Positions 46,318 through 57,257 are shown, counted from the stretch's first letter. The stretch is DNA of 64,000 nt from Cladophialophora immunda (GCF_000835495.1 NW_015622542.1:1324485-1388484), one strand, 5' to 3'. The notes: generated from the letters alone by a model not told the origin. Numbers and translations are program-made.

Positions 46318-49300
46318 TCATTCGGTGGCACCAACGCCGTATCTATACGTGCCACAGAGACCAAAGACCCAGCCCGCTTCCCTCGTGCCCGGAAATTGCA
46401 TCATGTACACTCGTTCCTTGCCCAGAGTCACGCCGCCTGTGTCGGCAATAACCTCGTCCTCGCTCCAGGTCTTGACCGCAATGCCTGTCTGCATCACGCG
46501 CTCGAAGCAGCTTTCACCCAGCACACTGTCCAACAGCACAACGTCGTGATTCTTGTTTTGAGTAATAAGAATGCGCTTCTCGCGACCATTGCCATGGACG
46601 CGATGTGGAGTGTGGCTAGAGCTTGGGAGGCGAGGCCCACGGTTTTGTCCTAGTTGGCCTCCTGCTGCAAGGTTCGAGGGAGATCGAGAAGGGCCGGCTG
46701 TTGGTGGTGGAGAGGCGCCTGGAGTCGCCAATGGCCGATTTGGCGTTGATTTGCCACTTTCTGCGGCGGTTGATGGTGCTGGGAGGACCGTAAGACGCGC
46801 AGCTCCCAAGTTTTCCCAATGCTGCCCCTTCCTGACGTACAATCGAATCTTCATATTGTTGACCATGCCTCCTCCTTCTGCTGCAGCCGCACTTGTCGAT
46901 GGGACGTTTGGTCCATCTTTTCCTGGTACGAAGCCGAGCTGACTGGGCGGGGGTGTGCCTGAGCCCGACCCTGTCCCGGTCCCACTGCTGGAGGAATAAA
47001 GAGACTCCCCCGTGCCGCCGCCGCCACCACCATTTCTGCGTCTCACGGAAGATCGATTGAGATTGAAGGCGGTACTAACGCCAAGTCTCTTGAGTGCGGA
47101 GAAAGCGCTTGTCACAGTTCCCGAGCTCTCCACTGACAGGTCGATTGAGGCGGGTGTTGGAGCTGATGAAGCCCGGTAACTCGATTTCTTCTGACTCCCG
47201 AAGCTGAACCATGAACTCGCCCTCGAGCGACTCTGTTGAGCTTGGCCAACATTGAAAGTCACTGACGGTTGGCGACGAGGCCGTGCATTTTGCAGCTGGA
47301 TATATGTAGGGTTGTTACACCGAGCCCAGTTGATCATTCCATACAGTGCTTCACACTCTTCTGGATTCCGCGAACGGAACATAACATTATTGGTCGTTCT
47401 GATCTTCGAGTTGGCTGTCGGAGGAGACCGGATCGAAATGTCCAGCGCAGTTCCCCTGCGTAGCGGAACAATTGGTGTCAACTCAAAAGCTACCAGAGGC
47501 TGCTGGGAGACGGAGTTCTTTCCCAGGCCATGACTGTCAAGTGAGCGATTGCCCAAGGGATTTTGAGCGTCGGAATGAGCCGCGGACATCTCAAAGGCTT
47601 CGATCAAACCGGGCGAGATTACGATGGAGCACTCGTCAGGATAAATCTGCTCCCACATGCCTCTGTCGGACCACGAGCATATCAACGCGATTGTCTTTGC
47701 CTGCTTGCCTGCTGGAATCGTGGTCGATGAAGGAACCTTGCGGTAAGGACCTTGAGAAGCAGAGTCCGAGGGAGCCAGCGTGCGGGTACCCGTGGATTTC
47801 ATTGAAGGCGGGGGAACCGATTGTTTCAATGTTCGTCCTTCACCCGCCCTGATGGCCACGAGAGGTGTTGGTTTATCCCCATGCTCTGACAAGAAGTCTT
47901 CCGAAGTGTCAGAAGACGAACTGCTGTCACTGTCTGAATCATATCCGGAAGTGTCAGAGCTTGTGGATGGTTCATATTCATGCTTCAGAGGCGAGGAAGT
48001 CCGCCGCCTCACCGTCTTGTCCGCGGGACTCGGACTAGGTTTCAGCACAGGACTGGGCCTATTGCTTGATATTGGCTGCAGAATGCCAGAACCATGCGGT
48101 GGGGAGGTCGGCGGGGACGAAATCCCAAGACTGGGTACAAACGGGCGATCTTCACGAGTTCTGTGTGCTGGCGGAATGGGGATATCCTCAGTGAATAACT
48201 GACTTCTGGGCGAACTCTTGTGCTCTCGCTTTGGCCGCTGTTGCTGCTGATAAGGTTCAGGTGTTGATAATTGTGACCCTGGAGATTGTCTTGCTGGCAG
48301 GGATGATAACCGACTTCCTTGGGCTTGTGGGGTTCGAAGCTTGTTGACAGTCGGCAGCTCTTTCGATGGGGTGGAGGACATTGCTCGATGGTATTCTGGT
48401 CTTTGGGGGGATGTTTCCGGGGAAGGTCTGGACAAGTTTGACTCTCTGCTGGCCGTTGGCGGCGAAAGCTGTGAGTCCCATAACGCAGGCTGCGTCGTAC
48501 TTGTGTCCGATTTCGGGTGTGATATCGAAGAACGATTGTAGTCACTGCTAGAATTGACAGGTCCACTGGGCTTTGGAAAGCCTGCATTGTGGTTGTTCTC
48601 AACATGATTTTTCATTCCATCGGAAGATTTGTGATATAGAGGCTGAGAAGATCGCCACGCCTCAGAAATCTTGTTGTGAGATCCATGGCTAGGGTTAGTT
48701 GATGCAGTTTTGGTTGATGATGAGGTGAGTATGGTTGCGGAATCCCGTATGGAACGATCTGAAATTGTCGATCGATCAGAAGACAAGACTGATGGGACCG
48801 AGACTGGGCGCCTTGATGGAATTTTCGACGCTGGCGGATGCTGGGGAAGAGGTTTTGATGCAAGTCCACCTCCTAGATTCAACCGCGGTGACGGTCTGTC
48901 TACCAGTGGCTTGTTAAAGTCTGGACGCCGACTCAACCCTCCACGGGCCCCAAGAACCGAGGGTTCGCCAATAGGTACATCTAGATGTTCGGTTGCAAGG
49001 GTTTTGTTGTCTGGCTGACTGGTAGTATTCGAGGCTGAAGACTCGGATTCGGCTGCTGGTGTGATGGCCAAAGGTGAAGGTCGCTTCACAAAACTGGGTG
49101 TGCGATTCAGCCTCGCGGGAAGAGGGTTCGACCCAAGCATATCCATCCATTCCGCCACGGCTTCTTTATCATCCGTCTTCAAGGCCAATAATTCGTGCCA
49201 TTCCTGTCCAATACCTGCCCGACCCCGAACCATGATGACGAGATCGAACCCATCCTCACCGCGCCTGGCAGATATCGAGTTCAGCTCAATGGGAGCAAAG

Positions 49301-51774
49301 AGCAGCCACTTCCCTGTATCATCGATTTCACAGACCAGGACGTCTCCACCAGCTGGCTCACCGCGAGCGTTATCTCGAAAGACCAGTTCGATGCTGCAGT
49401 CCATTCTTTGTCCGCTTGAGTGATAGATGGTGAGGTTGAAGACGTCCCTTGCCTTCACGCGGCGGGATTTGTCGACAGTGATGTGCGCTGAAGCTGCCAT
49501 TGTCCTGATATCTCGGGCTCTTGTTGCATCGATGTTGGCAGCTGCCTCATCTTCCAATCTGGCTTGTTCTTCTTGGTTCCGCCTCTTTGCAAGTGCTGTC
49601 AGGTCGGCATAAGTATTGGCCATCTGTGCGGCAAGGGGTCCGTCATATTCATCCTTGATTCGATTAAATGTCTTGCTCAAAGCCTTAACTCTCACGAGTG
49701 GTCTTTTCAAGAGATATGCAACGTCGACTTTCTTGCCTGCCGCGTCGACGAGGTCTCCGGCCTCGTCCCTGGCCATGCCTTGCTCCTGAGCTGATGAGCT
49801 TTCCAGGGGTGCAAGGTTGACTACCACGTCTTGAAAGCCAAGCCTCCAGGCTTGTAAATAGTCTCTATATGCTTTCTCCGAAGTTTGGCCCCAGTTGAGA
49901 AGGCTGTCCAGGTTTTGGGAAGGAATTCGATTGTGCAGGGCCTTCAACCTCTCCAGGGCAATTCCCATATCAATGATGGGCCTGGTGATGCTCGCCCCAT
50001 CCTCGAGGGATGCTGATGTGAACAATCCCGCCGCGGCCGCGGCATCTGTTTTGGACAGAAGGCATTGTAGCAAAACTGGTATGACACCATCGACCAAGGT
50101 TCGTAACTCCCGTCCATACCTTTCTTCGTCAGCCACCACCGCAGCGAGTATGTCTTGTGCTGAACTTGGCTGTTGTTTTGCTTGTGTAGTTCTCGCATTG
50201 CGTCTTGATCGGCGGGCGCGGCTGCCCCTCGGCAAAGACAAAACTGACATCAAATCTTCGTGAGTGGTTAGCTTGCGTTTGAGGCCACAGACCTCTCCGG
50301 GAGCCTTTCCCTCCGCACCCGGCTCTAGATCTGTTTCTTTGAAAGTCTCCACAGACTGGATTGTCGAAAGTTGATGCGGACCTGTGGGGGGACAGGGCCG
50401 TTGAGGTAGGCTGGGAGCTCTACCAGCCGTATTCCCAGCTGGACAACCTTCTGCCAGCGACATTGTGGGCTCTGAGGAGCTTCCATCCGGCACCATATCC
50501 CTCTTGACCGGGCTTCGCTGACGGCGAACTTTTGCACCTCTCCTTCGCAGGTTGGACGGTGACCCATCAGTTCCATCGTGTGTCTCATCTGCGGCATTGC
50601 TAAGTTTTGAAGAGGACTTCTGGTTGGCATTTGGTGAAGGAACCGAGCTACCAGGCCTCGGTGGATCGCGCAGACTGGTTTCGGTCTGTTGTGGCGAAAT
50701 GGAATTCCATATCTGATTGGGATCAGGCGCGATAGACTTCTCGATGGAGGAACGCTTCCGGTGCGTACGTTTCCTCAACGGCTGAGGCACCTCGACCGGT
50801 GGCGGATCATCCAAGCCGTCTGCGTCGACGAAGGGATCGGGCTGCTCGTCAAGCCATGCTTCAATACTGGGTAGTCTGTTGCCGGCGGTAGATAGAGTCT
50901 CGGCCTTGATAAACATGCCTCTGGTCTTGCCTATTAGTCCACCTTTCCTGGATTTTGGCGGGCTCCCATCCAAGGAAGCATCCCCAGTCCTTCCCAGTAA
51001 CTCAGCGTATTTACTGGGTTTCCAATCCACTGGGACACCCTCCTCGGGTCCCATTGGTTCATGTGCATCTCTCCCGAAATCTCCAGACACGATAGATTCC
51101 GTAGTCAAATGTCGAGCCAGCTCTTCGTCTGCTCGGCTTTCCATGTCATAAGCAGGCGGCAACTCCCCCTCTTGCGCTTGGTCATCAACTGGAATTGGTG
51201 CCACTCTAATGCCGTCGTCGTGCGGCACAGTTTGTTCCGTTCCCTGGCCGGTGCCCGGACGTTGCTGTATTTTGGAGCGGCGTCTATCTTTGCCCTTTTC
51301 TTGGTTCGAGGTGTACGAGAGATCATACAATCGTGATTCCGGCCGTCGGCTGGCTCCAGACTTTGCTTCCTTGTTGTCTTTGGCTTGCCTCTGGGTCTTC
51401 CAGTGACCATCGCTGATAATGCGTCTTCGCGGAGCGCTGGAGCTCCTTCCCCTCTCTGGATCCTCCTCATCTTTGGCTTTGGTTCTTCCGCCGACGCGAC
51501 CTCTTGACTCGTTTCCATATCCCGACTCTGGCCTCGATACAGTGGAGGGGCATTCGGAGATGGGAATCGATCGGACGCTCACTGCATCCGGCGGCGGGGC
51601 ATTTGCTGCACCTTGAGCCTGCCATTGTCGAATGCGGTCTTGAACGGAAGGTGATTCGTAGAGCCCACTGGGCCGAGGTGAGTCTACATTTTGCGGTTTG
51701 GAAGAAGATCGAGTGTTAGAGCGGTGGTTCTTGGATGTTCGGCGGGTAGAGGTTGGGGTCGAGTCTGCTCGCAT
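46318..51774 (-). CDS. large Dbl-homology/PH-like scaffold protein (1,818 residues)
   Basis: This is one uninterrupted exon. The first roughly 530 residues are disordered, Ser/Arg/Pro-rich and include a PPAY motif. A helical block at about 535-740 (SAQDILAAVVADEERYGRELRTLVDGVIPVL through LAKRRNQEEQ) resembles a Dbl-homology domain, and 763-885 reads as a PH domain (FNLTIYHSSGQRMDCSIELVF, EWHELLALKTDDKEAVAEWMDML). A long Ser/Pro linker follows. A second PH-like region lies at about 1350-1500 (CSWSDRGMWEQIYPDECSIVIS, MFRSRNPEECEALYGMINWAR) and a third beta-rich domain at 1637-1815 (IRLYVRKGQHWENLGAARLTV). I infer a cortical polarity or Rho-GTPase-linked scaffold; GEF activity is not assured because the DH-like part is divergent. 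It is near the top of the size range seen here. Confidence 0.75.
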   Translation of the reverse strand: MRADSTPTSTRRTSKNHRSNTRSSSKPQNVDSPRPSGLYESPSVQDRIRQWQAQGAANAPPPDAVSVRSIPISECPSTVSRPESGYGNESRGRVGGRTKAKDEEDPERGRSSSAPRRRIISDGHWKTQRQAKDNKEAKSGASRRPESRLYDLSYTSNQEKGKDRRRSKIQQRPGTGQGTEQTVPHDDGIRVAPIPVDDQAQEGELPPAYDMESRADEELARHLTTESIVSGDFGRDAHEPMGPEEGVPVDWKPSKYAELLGRTGDASLDGSPPKSRKGGLIGKTRGMFIKAETLSTAGNRLPSIEAWLDEQPDPFVDADGLDDPPPVEVPQPLRKRTHRKRSSIEKSIAPDPNQIWNSISPQQTETSLRDPPRPGSSVPSPNANQKSSSKLSNAADETHDGTDGSPSNLRRRGAKVRRQRSPVKRDMVPDGSSSEPTMSLAEGCPAGNTAGRAPSLPQRPCPPTGPHQLSTIQSVETFKETDLEPGAEGKAPGEVCGLKRKLTTHEDLMSVLSLPRGSRARRSRRNARTTQAKQQPSSAQDILAAVVADEERYGRELRTLVDGVIPVLLQCLLSKTDAAAAAGLFTSASLEDGASITRPIIDMGIALERLKALHNRIPSQNLDSLLNWGQTSEKAYRDYLQAWRLGFQDVVVNLAPLESSSAQEQGMARDEAGDLVDAAGKKVDVAYLLKRPLVRVKALSKTFNRIKDEYDGPLAAQMANTYADLTALAKRRNQEEQARLEDEAAANIDATRARDIRTMAASAHITVDKSRRVKARDVFNLTIYHSSGQRMDCSIELVFRDNARGEPAGGDVLVCEIDDTGKWLLFAPIELNSISARRGEDGFDLVIMVRGRAGIGQEWHELLALKTDDKEAVAEWMDMLGSNPLPARLNRTPSFVKRPSPLAITPAAESESSASNTTSQPDNKTLATEHLDVPIGEPSVLGARGGLSRRPDFNKPLVDRPSPRLNLGGGLASKPLPQHPPASKIPSRRPVSVPSVLSSDRSTISDRSIRDSATILTSSSTKTASTNPSHGSHNKISEAWRSSQPLYHKSSDGMKNHVENNHNAGFPKPSGPVNSSSDYNRSSISHPKSDTSTTQPALWDSQLSPPTASRESNLSRPSPETSPQRPEYHRAMSSTPSKELPTVNKLRTPQAQGSRLSSLPARQSPGSQLSTPEPYQQQQRPKREHKSSPRSQLFTEDIPIPPAHRTREDRPFVPSLGISSPPTSPPHGSGILQPISSNRPSPVLKPSPSPADKTVRRRTSSPLKHEYEPSTSSDTSGYDSDSDSSSSSDTSEDFLSEHGDKPTPLVAIRAGEGRTLKQSVPPPSMKSTGTRTLAPSDSASQGPYRKVPSSTTIPAGKQAKTIALICSWSDRGMWEQIYPDECSIVISPGLIEAFEMSAAHSDAQNPLGNRSLDSHGLGKNSVSQQPLVAFELTPIVPLRRGTALDISIRSPPTANSKIRTTNNVMFRSRNPEECEALYGMINWARCNNPTYIQLQNARPRRQPSVTFNVGQAQQSRSRASSWFSFGSQKKSSYRASSAPTPASIDLSVESSGTVTSAFSALKRLGVSTAFNLNRSSVRRRNGGGGGGTGESLYSSSSGTGTGSGSGTPPPSQLGFVPGKDGPNVPSTSAAAAEGGGMVNNMKIRLYVRKGQHWENLGAARLTVLPAPSTAAESGKSTPNRPLATPGASPPPTAGPSRSPSNLAAGGQLGQNRGPRLPSSSHTPHRVHGNGREKRILITQNKNHDVVLLDSVLGESCFERVMQTGIAVKTWSEDEVIADTGGVTLGKERVYMMQFPGTREAGWVFGLCGTYRYGVGATE

Positions 51775-52429
51775 TGACGAATATGCGTCGTGGTGGTGTG
51801 TTGTGGTCGCGTTCTATTCCATCAATGTGTGATTATCGCTCAATCCATAGAGAGTTGTTTTCGTCAGCTGTGAAGACCCTTCTATGCGCATATTGATGTG
51901 TCGGTGTGGTGTTGTTGGTGGTCATGGATGTTCAAGGTACTTGTGGCACAGGCACCTTCTTTTGGGCAGAGAGAACTGCAGATGCCAGCGGTAAGGAAGT
52001 CCGAACTATCGCTGCATTTCACGCATGGCGCAGTTCGACCAAATGGCGGTAGCGCAGGTCAATATGCAGGTTGCGTCAAAGGTCCCAGCTTGCCGGGCCG
52101 GATCAGTCGCGGCGGTTTCCAGGGCAACCACTGAGATCGATAACCGAACACGACCCGAATATACAAATAGAAGCAATTAGTCGATCACATACTCGAAACA
52201 GAAGGATTAATCATTATCTATTGTGCAGATCGCCCGGCACTGTAAGCTACCGCGCAGCTCCTCTTGAGTTATACCTCGCTTACGATCAAGGCCATTGCAG
52301 TCCAGACCAGTACTTGCGAATGCAACCAATTCTTGGAGCCAGATGCAGGTCTGTGAGAGACCGACGAGCCTTTCACTGCGGCCCGTTCGACGACGATTAT
52401 TAGACACCACCGTTTTTTGGTCGCACCCA
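51775..52429. other. intergenic, promoter of the large gene
   Basis: This is 0.65 kb between the start of the large gene and the 3' end of the sterol isomerase, both on the minus strand. No feature is seen. Confidence 0.45.
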
Positions 52430-53386
52430 TCATGCATGTTTGATGTGGCCGTTGGCTTTCGGTCTGGCCACACTGCCGTTTCCTTGCAGCGAGTGCGACA
52501 TCCGGTCAAGCGCCTTGAAAGCTTTGGCTGTGATTCTCAGGCTGCTAGCGAGTAGAACTGTGGTTATACGAGTAAGCTAGGAACTGTCATTTCGAGGCAA
52601 GGGAGGACTTACTTCCTGGAATGACAATCCAGAAGATATTCATGAGGAAATAGTAGAACCAGAAATAATATGGCTCAGGTCGGCAATAGGTCAGGTTTCT
52701 GTGGTAATGATCGAACATCGAGGTTGCGTAGTAGAGGATATCGCCATAGATCTGTCCGAGTGAAACAACTGCCTGGAGTGGATAACGCAGAGGGTGGGAG
52801 ACAATGATGAAATACACCATCAAGAAGGAAAGGGGGCCCCAGAAGACCTAAATCGTGTCAATATAGTCCTCCGGCTTGCTCTTTTTGGGGAGATAGGTCC
52901 ATACTGCCGTGATGGTCTCCATGCACAAGACAAAGGGATCCGAGGTCAGATATCGCGAATCTGATAATGAGTATTCCTTCCACAGTTGACCAAAAATATC
53001 TTGGAGACCGCCCATGCGAGTGTGATTGTAGGCAAAGTAGCCTTCGAAGAACAAGTGAATGAAGCCGCCTTTTCAATGTCAGTGTCCGCCTGGCGCAGTT
53101 TCATGGCTCTTCTCATACACAAGCAAAACCACAGCGCAATGGCCTTATCCCTGACTCTGAGACGTGGTGCAAGACTCGACATAAGAAACCATGTGAGAGA
53201 GAGGATGATGGTACAGCCAGTCGCAAAGGTGGCCAGTAACTGCGGCACGGTCATTTCGTTGGCGGCGAAGTTGACAATGTCAATCTCTGTGGGATAATAG
53301 GGATGGATCGGTTTGGTCACGAGGATCGTAGGCTCTGGAGGAGGTGCAGGCGGAGGAGAGGCCATCAGATTCCTGAAGAAATCCAT
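52430..53386 (-). CDS. EBP-type sterol delta8-delta7 isomerase, 4 exons
   Basis: This is an emopamil-binding (EXPERA) family enzyme of the endoplasmic reticulum, which moves the sterol double bond from C8 to C7. Exons in minus order 53386-53119, 53068-52905, 52847-52613 and 52557-52430 give 264 residues. Active-site residues known from human EBP are all visible: His94 and Glu98 in GFIHLFFEGYF, Glu140 and Thr143 in METITA (completed exactly at a splice junction), and Asn214 and Trp217 in LMNIFW. Four or five hydrophobic helices are seen. Intron 2 (52904-52848, 57 nt) would, if retained, add 18 residues and then stop at its own terminal TAG. Fungi commonly use the unrelated Erg2 for this step, so a fungal EBP may be an alternative or additional enzyme. 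Expression data would settle this. Confidence 0.88.
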
Positions 53387-54816
53387 CCTGGTGGTTGACG
53401 ATTGCGAGGGAAGAGAGAAAGCCTCAGGTGGAGGACAGGGTTGAAAAGAGAAGCTCTCTGGGAAACAAGAAGGGTGATGAACTGAAGATCAACCAGACTC
53501 GACAATGCCCAGGCGCCAGACTCCCCGACCACAACAAAGAGCGGAAGATGTATGTATGATGAGTTCTTCGGTTTGGGAAACCAGATTGATGGTGTTGACG
53601 GCGGTCAATGGAATTTTCGTTCGCGACGGCACTGGCATTTCACCTCACCGGCAAAGGACACTAGTTCAGGCAGCATCAGTGCTGCGGCGGACTATTCCGC
53701 TGTTGGGAGGTCTCTAGGCACCACCTAATTACTCCAGGCAGCCTCCCTAACGAGCTGGTGCCCCCCTAACATACAGGTAGCCGTGCTCCGGGCTCTGGGC
53801 ACTACTGCTGGGCCAGTAGCCACCCCATGGTGCTCCCCCAGGACTACTGCTCGTTAGCTAAGTCCAAGTGCCCGCTAGCCCTCCACACCTTTTCCAACTC
53901 AAATTGGAAGTCTCTCGAACATCAACTGCAATTTCATCGTCTTTTCCCACCTGTTCTCGACGTCACATAGTTTGCAAGTTGCAGTTCGCAGTTCCCGCCA
54001 TCTCTATGATCATCCGTCATTCCTACTACTTCTGAAAGGCTCGGCGGGTCACATTATTCAGGTCCAGATGGATGACTGACATAGGTGGCTCGAGATCGTC
54101 CCAGATTTGTCCTTCTCTTTCGCAGGGCGCAGTCTCGCAAGATCCATCCCTCTCCCAATTTGCCATCCAGACGGCCATGGCCTTTTCCCTCCTCAACGTT
54201 TCCCGCAACTCAGCCGTCAACCCCATGCATGGCGTTCGCCTCCTCGCTCTCACGGGTGGCTGCTCGGGCCTTGGAGATGCCAATCACGATCGCCATCTCC
54301 CACATGTTCCTGGAAAAGTGGATTGTTACTTGGGGGTTTTTCTCGTGCTGCGGGGCCGCCCGACGATGGCAAGCGAATCGCAACCCCCTTGGCGTCATTC
54401 GAGATGCTCAACATCACTGGCACATGGAGCAATGACGAATTTTTCACCATCTCGTAAGGCCCATTGATTCGCCTCGGAAAAGGATCCCAGTTCAATGCAG
54501 GCAATGAAGACTTCTTGTCTTGAGTGACTTTTTGCCCATGTCCGTCCGAGTCCCGCGACCGAGACCCGTTATCTGATCCTGCTATAAATACCTACTCGAC
54601 GATCGCCGTGAGTTGGTGGAAGCGATCAGAGGAATCTTCTTTCTCGATTGCCTGGCTGCTATTGTCCAGCTGAAATCCTATCCTTGCTGACCGAAAGGGG
54701 CTATTTTTCCTAGGTTCACCGAACCTTGACATTCTCTTTACCTGGAGTCGGCCGACTCCGTCAAATTCATCCTCTCGGTTGACTTGTAGCATTGTCGTCG
54801 AGAGGGCATTGCCATC
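53387..54816. other. intergenic, no convincing gene
   Basis: This is 1.4 kb between divergent genes. A direct repeat is present at 53777-53851. A plus-strand frame of 130 codons at 54072-54467 overlaps two others of similar length and has no domain, so none is called. Confidence 0.4.
53777..53851. repeat. imperfect direct repeat, about 35 bases
   Basis: Copies at 53777-53809 and 53816-53851 share GTAGCC, TGCTCC and ACTACTGCT in the same order with small indels. The spacer also forms a CTACTG...CAGTAG hairpin. Confidence 0.5.
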
Positions 54817-56241
54817 ATGGCCAAACCGATATTCTGTGCCACGCACCCACGTGCATGTAGTACAGCATTTGAACGTGTTCGCTCCATACTGCCTGCTTTG
54901 GGTCTTTGATGAGAATGCTGACCATGTTGCAAGGTGTTCATGACCAGGAAAGACTTGACCTGTGTCCATGAACCATTTGGCGACGCATTCTATTATGGGT
55001 GAGTCCGTCCAGGCAGGACGAAGGAGCAGTTATATCTAATGCCCTCTTCAGTCCGGAGAGGATGAGCGTTCGCTATGAAAACGATGAAGATGCGAGGAAA
55101 GCATCGGGATACAGCGACTCAACCTACAGAACCATCTTTGATCACCTCGAACGCGAAGGAGCCAAGGTGTGATGTTCCCCCAATGATTGTCCTTGTCATG
55201 CGGGTCTTCACACCGAATCCGACATCCGATGCTTACCTCTGAAACAGGGCAAACGTGTCTTTATCAAGGACATTCTCCATTATCTGGTTCCTCCCGACCA
55301 GCAGCCTCCGAAACTGGCTCCGTCGTTGCAGTCAGTCAAGCGAGGCATCGGAACCGAGAAGATGAGCAACGGGGCCAACGGCGTGAACGGCGTGAACGGG
55401 ACTCATCATGTCAATGGCACCAACGGTGTCAATGGTGTCAACGGCGTTAACGGAACTCATCACGTCAACGGTACCAATGGTGCTAATGGTGTCAACGGTG
55501 TGAACGGTTTCAGCAAGAAAGCACCGTTCCCATTCCCCACGGAAGGCGAGCCAGGGAATCCGACAATTGTCCCCAAAGCCTTGCTTGACAAGTTTCATTT
55601 CACGTTCCTCATCCGAGACCCTCACTCCAGCATCCCGTCCTATTATCGCTGCACCATCCCACCATTGGAGGATATGACGGGATTCCACGAATTTTATCCG
55701 AATGAGGCTGGGTACGACGAGCTTCGACGCTTTTTCGACTATGCCCGGGAAGCTGGGTTGGTGCGAGACAGGAAGGATGGACTAAAGAATGGGACAGAGA
55801 ATGGAGTTGTTCTAAATGGCGAGGCCAAAATGCCGGAAGTGTGTGTGGTCGATGCTGACGACTTGCTGGACGATCCCGAGGGTATTCTCCGAGCTTACTG
55901 TCAGAGCGTTGGGCTTGATTTTCACCCTGACATGTTGAACTGGGACAATGAAGAGGATCAGAAGCGGGCGAAGACTGCGTTCGAGAAATGGAAAGGGTTC
56001 CATGAGGATGCAATCGATTCGACAGACCTCAAGCCGAGGACTCACGTGGGTGATAACGCTTCCCTGTTTACGCTGTGCCGGAACTGACTGTGGGCAGAAG
56101 AAAGCACCAAAGACCGAAGAACAATGGGATGCGGAATGGAAGGAGAAATATGGAGAGAAGGCTGCCAAAGTGATTCGGAAGACCGTCGACCAAAACATGG
56201 CCGACTACTTGTACCTGAAGCAGTTTGCCTTGAAGCCATGA
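54817..56241 (+). CDS. sulfotransferase-like P-loop protein, 5 exons, NG-rich insert
   Basis: This is a cytosolic member of a fungal sulfotransferase-like family of unknown substrate. Exons 54817-54876, 54934-54998, 55052-55166, 55248-56045 and 56098-56241 give 393 residues. The N-terminal phosphosulfate-binding-type loop is ATHPRACSTAFER, then FMTRKDLTCVHEPFGDAFYYG and GPERMSVRYENDEDARK. FTFLIRDPHSSIPSYY is the second cofactor segment, and the C-terminus is rich in Lys/Glu (KTEEQWDAEWKEKYG). Between KRGIGTEKMSN and FSKKAPFPFP lies an insert of about 45 residues made of NGV/NGT/NGA units with two THHVNG motifs. Intron 1 uses GTTCGC as donor, slightly off-consensus, but its GCTGAC branch and CAAG acceptor restore the frame. 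Catalysis is unproven. Confidence 0.82.
55366..55512 (+). repeat. in-frame minisatellite coding Asn-Gly-Val/Thr units
   Basis: Units of 9 nt (AACGGCGTG / AACGGTGTC variants) and a longer 57-60-nt unit including the ACTCATCA(T/C)GTCAA block are repeated. Synonymous third-base differences between copies show they are not a recent perfect expansion. Confidence 0.8.
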
Positions 56242-57257
56242 GTCGAGACGTCGTTGGATACCACGTATCTGACCGGCGCTGGTGCTGCTGCTCTAACGAC
56301 CCCCAGAATGGACTATTCTTTCCTATGTATTAACGACTAGCAATTTGACAGACTGAACAATTCAATTACTCGTGACGAGAAATGTATCTAGTTCCGTCCA
56401 GTCGCTTGAGACTCTAGCTGAAGCGAAATCTTTGTCAGGCGGCGGACACGACGTCAGTGGTTGTCCCCCGGATGCACTAGCAACTGACAAACCATTTATC
56501 GGCTCAACATTTACCGATTGGGACATGGCGAGGAAATCACTCTGATGGAGGTATTGAAAGAGGTAGTGGTCAGTCAATAGGCAGCTAGCGGGCTCGGTTA
56601 ACAAGGGAAAGTATCGAGAGTGGTTTTGGGTATACAATGGAATCAGCCCAGTACAGGACGATAGAAGACCCATACAGTACAGGTGATTTCTCGTTACCCT
56701 TTATTGCAATCTCACTTTCCCCTCGTGTATACCTGTCACTCTGTGGACCATGCTCTTTGACAATCTTGTAGTTCCTCTGCACGTGCAAGTAGAACCTTTT
56801 GTCTCAACCATTCATCCTCCTCCTCAAACAGATCCTGGACGCATCTGCGCTGTTGGCTCATAGAGATACCTTTCTTAGCTGTTCGACTCGCTTAGATGAG
56901 ACACTCAAAGTCAATTCGGTGGTCTGATGAAGGGCGGATCGGGAGGGAACATGAGGTGACAATGGCGAGAGGCTGCTGGAAGACACCGGGAGGTACTGGT
57001 GATGGCTCGGTTGGTCCAGTCGGCGCAGGTTGGTGCAGGAACCTCCCCGCAGGCGCCAAGCCCTGCCAGGGTCTTCTGGAAGATGCCAGCCTATGTCATA
57101 GCACCAGCAGCCCTCGCTCCACTTTGGGCACGCTTCCCGAGTACAAGAATCACTTTATTATCATGCCTTTCACTCCTGCTGTGTCTGTTTGAACTTCTCC
57201 CACACTCTCTACACGAAATCTACACAGAATCCTAGACTCATAAAATATCACTGAACG
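56242..57257. promoter_or_regulatory. upstream region of hsp104
   Basis: This is 1 kb between the sulfotransferase-like gene and hsp104, presumably including the hsp104 promoter. I looked for heat-shock elements (GAA-NN-TTC arrays) and saw none that are convincing. No ORF with a domain. Confidence 0.4.

Noticed and set aside
52848..53054. Reading the sterol isomerase exon 2 straight through to its stop
   Set aside because: Splicing at GTATGG gives the conserved METITA-VFWGPLSF junction and completes the active site; the read-through form lacks Asn214 and Trp217.
54072..54467. Three overlapping plus-strand ORFs of 116-131 codons
   Set aside because: They share the same DNA in different frames, have no recognisable domain, and none can be preferred.
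55366..55512. Repeat block considered as a CRISPR array
   Set aside because: Units are short, contiguous and in a coding frame; there are no spacers and the host is a fungus.
57000..57257. Heat-shock elements before hsp104
   Set aside because: Only isolated GAA or TTC triplets were seen; no array with correct spacing could be supported by eye.
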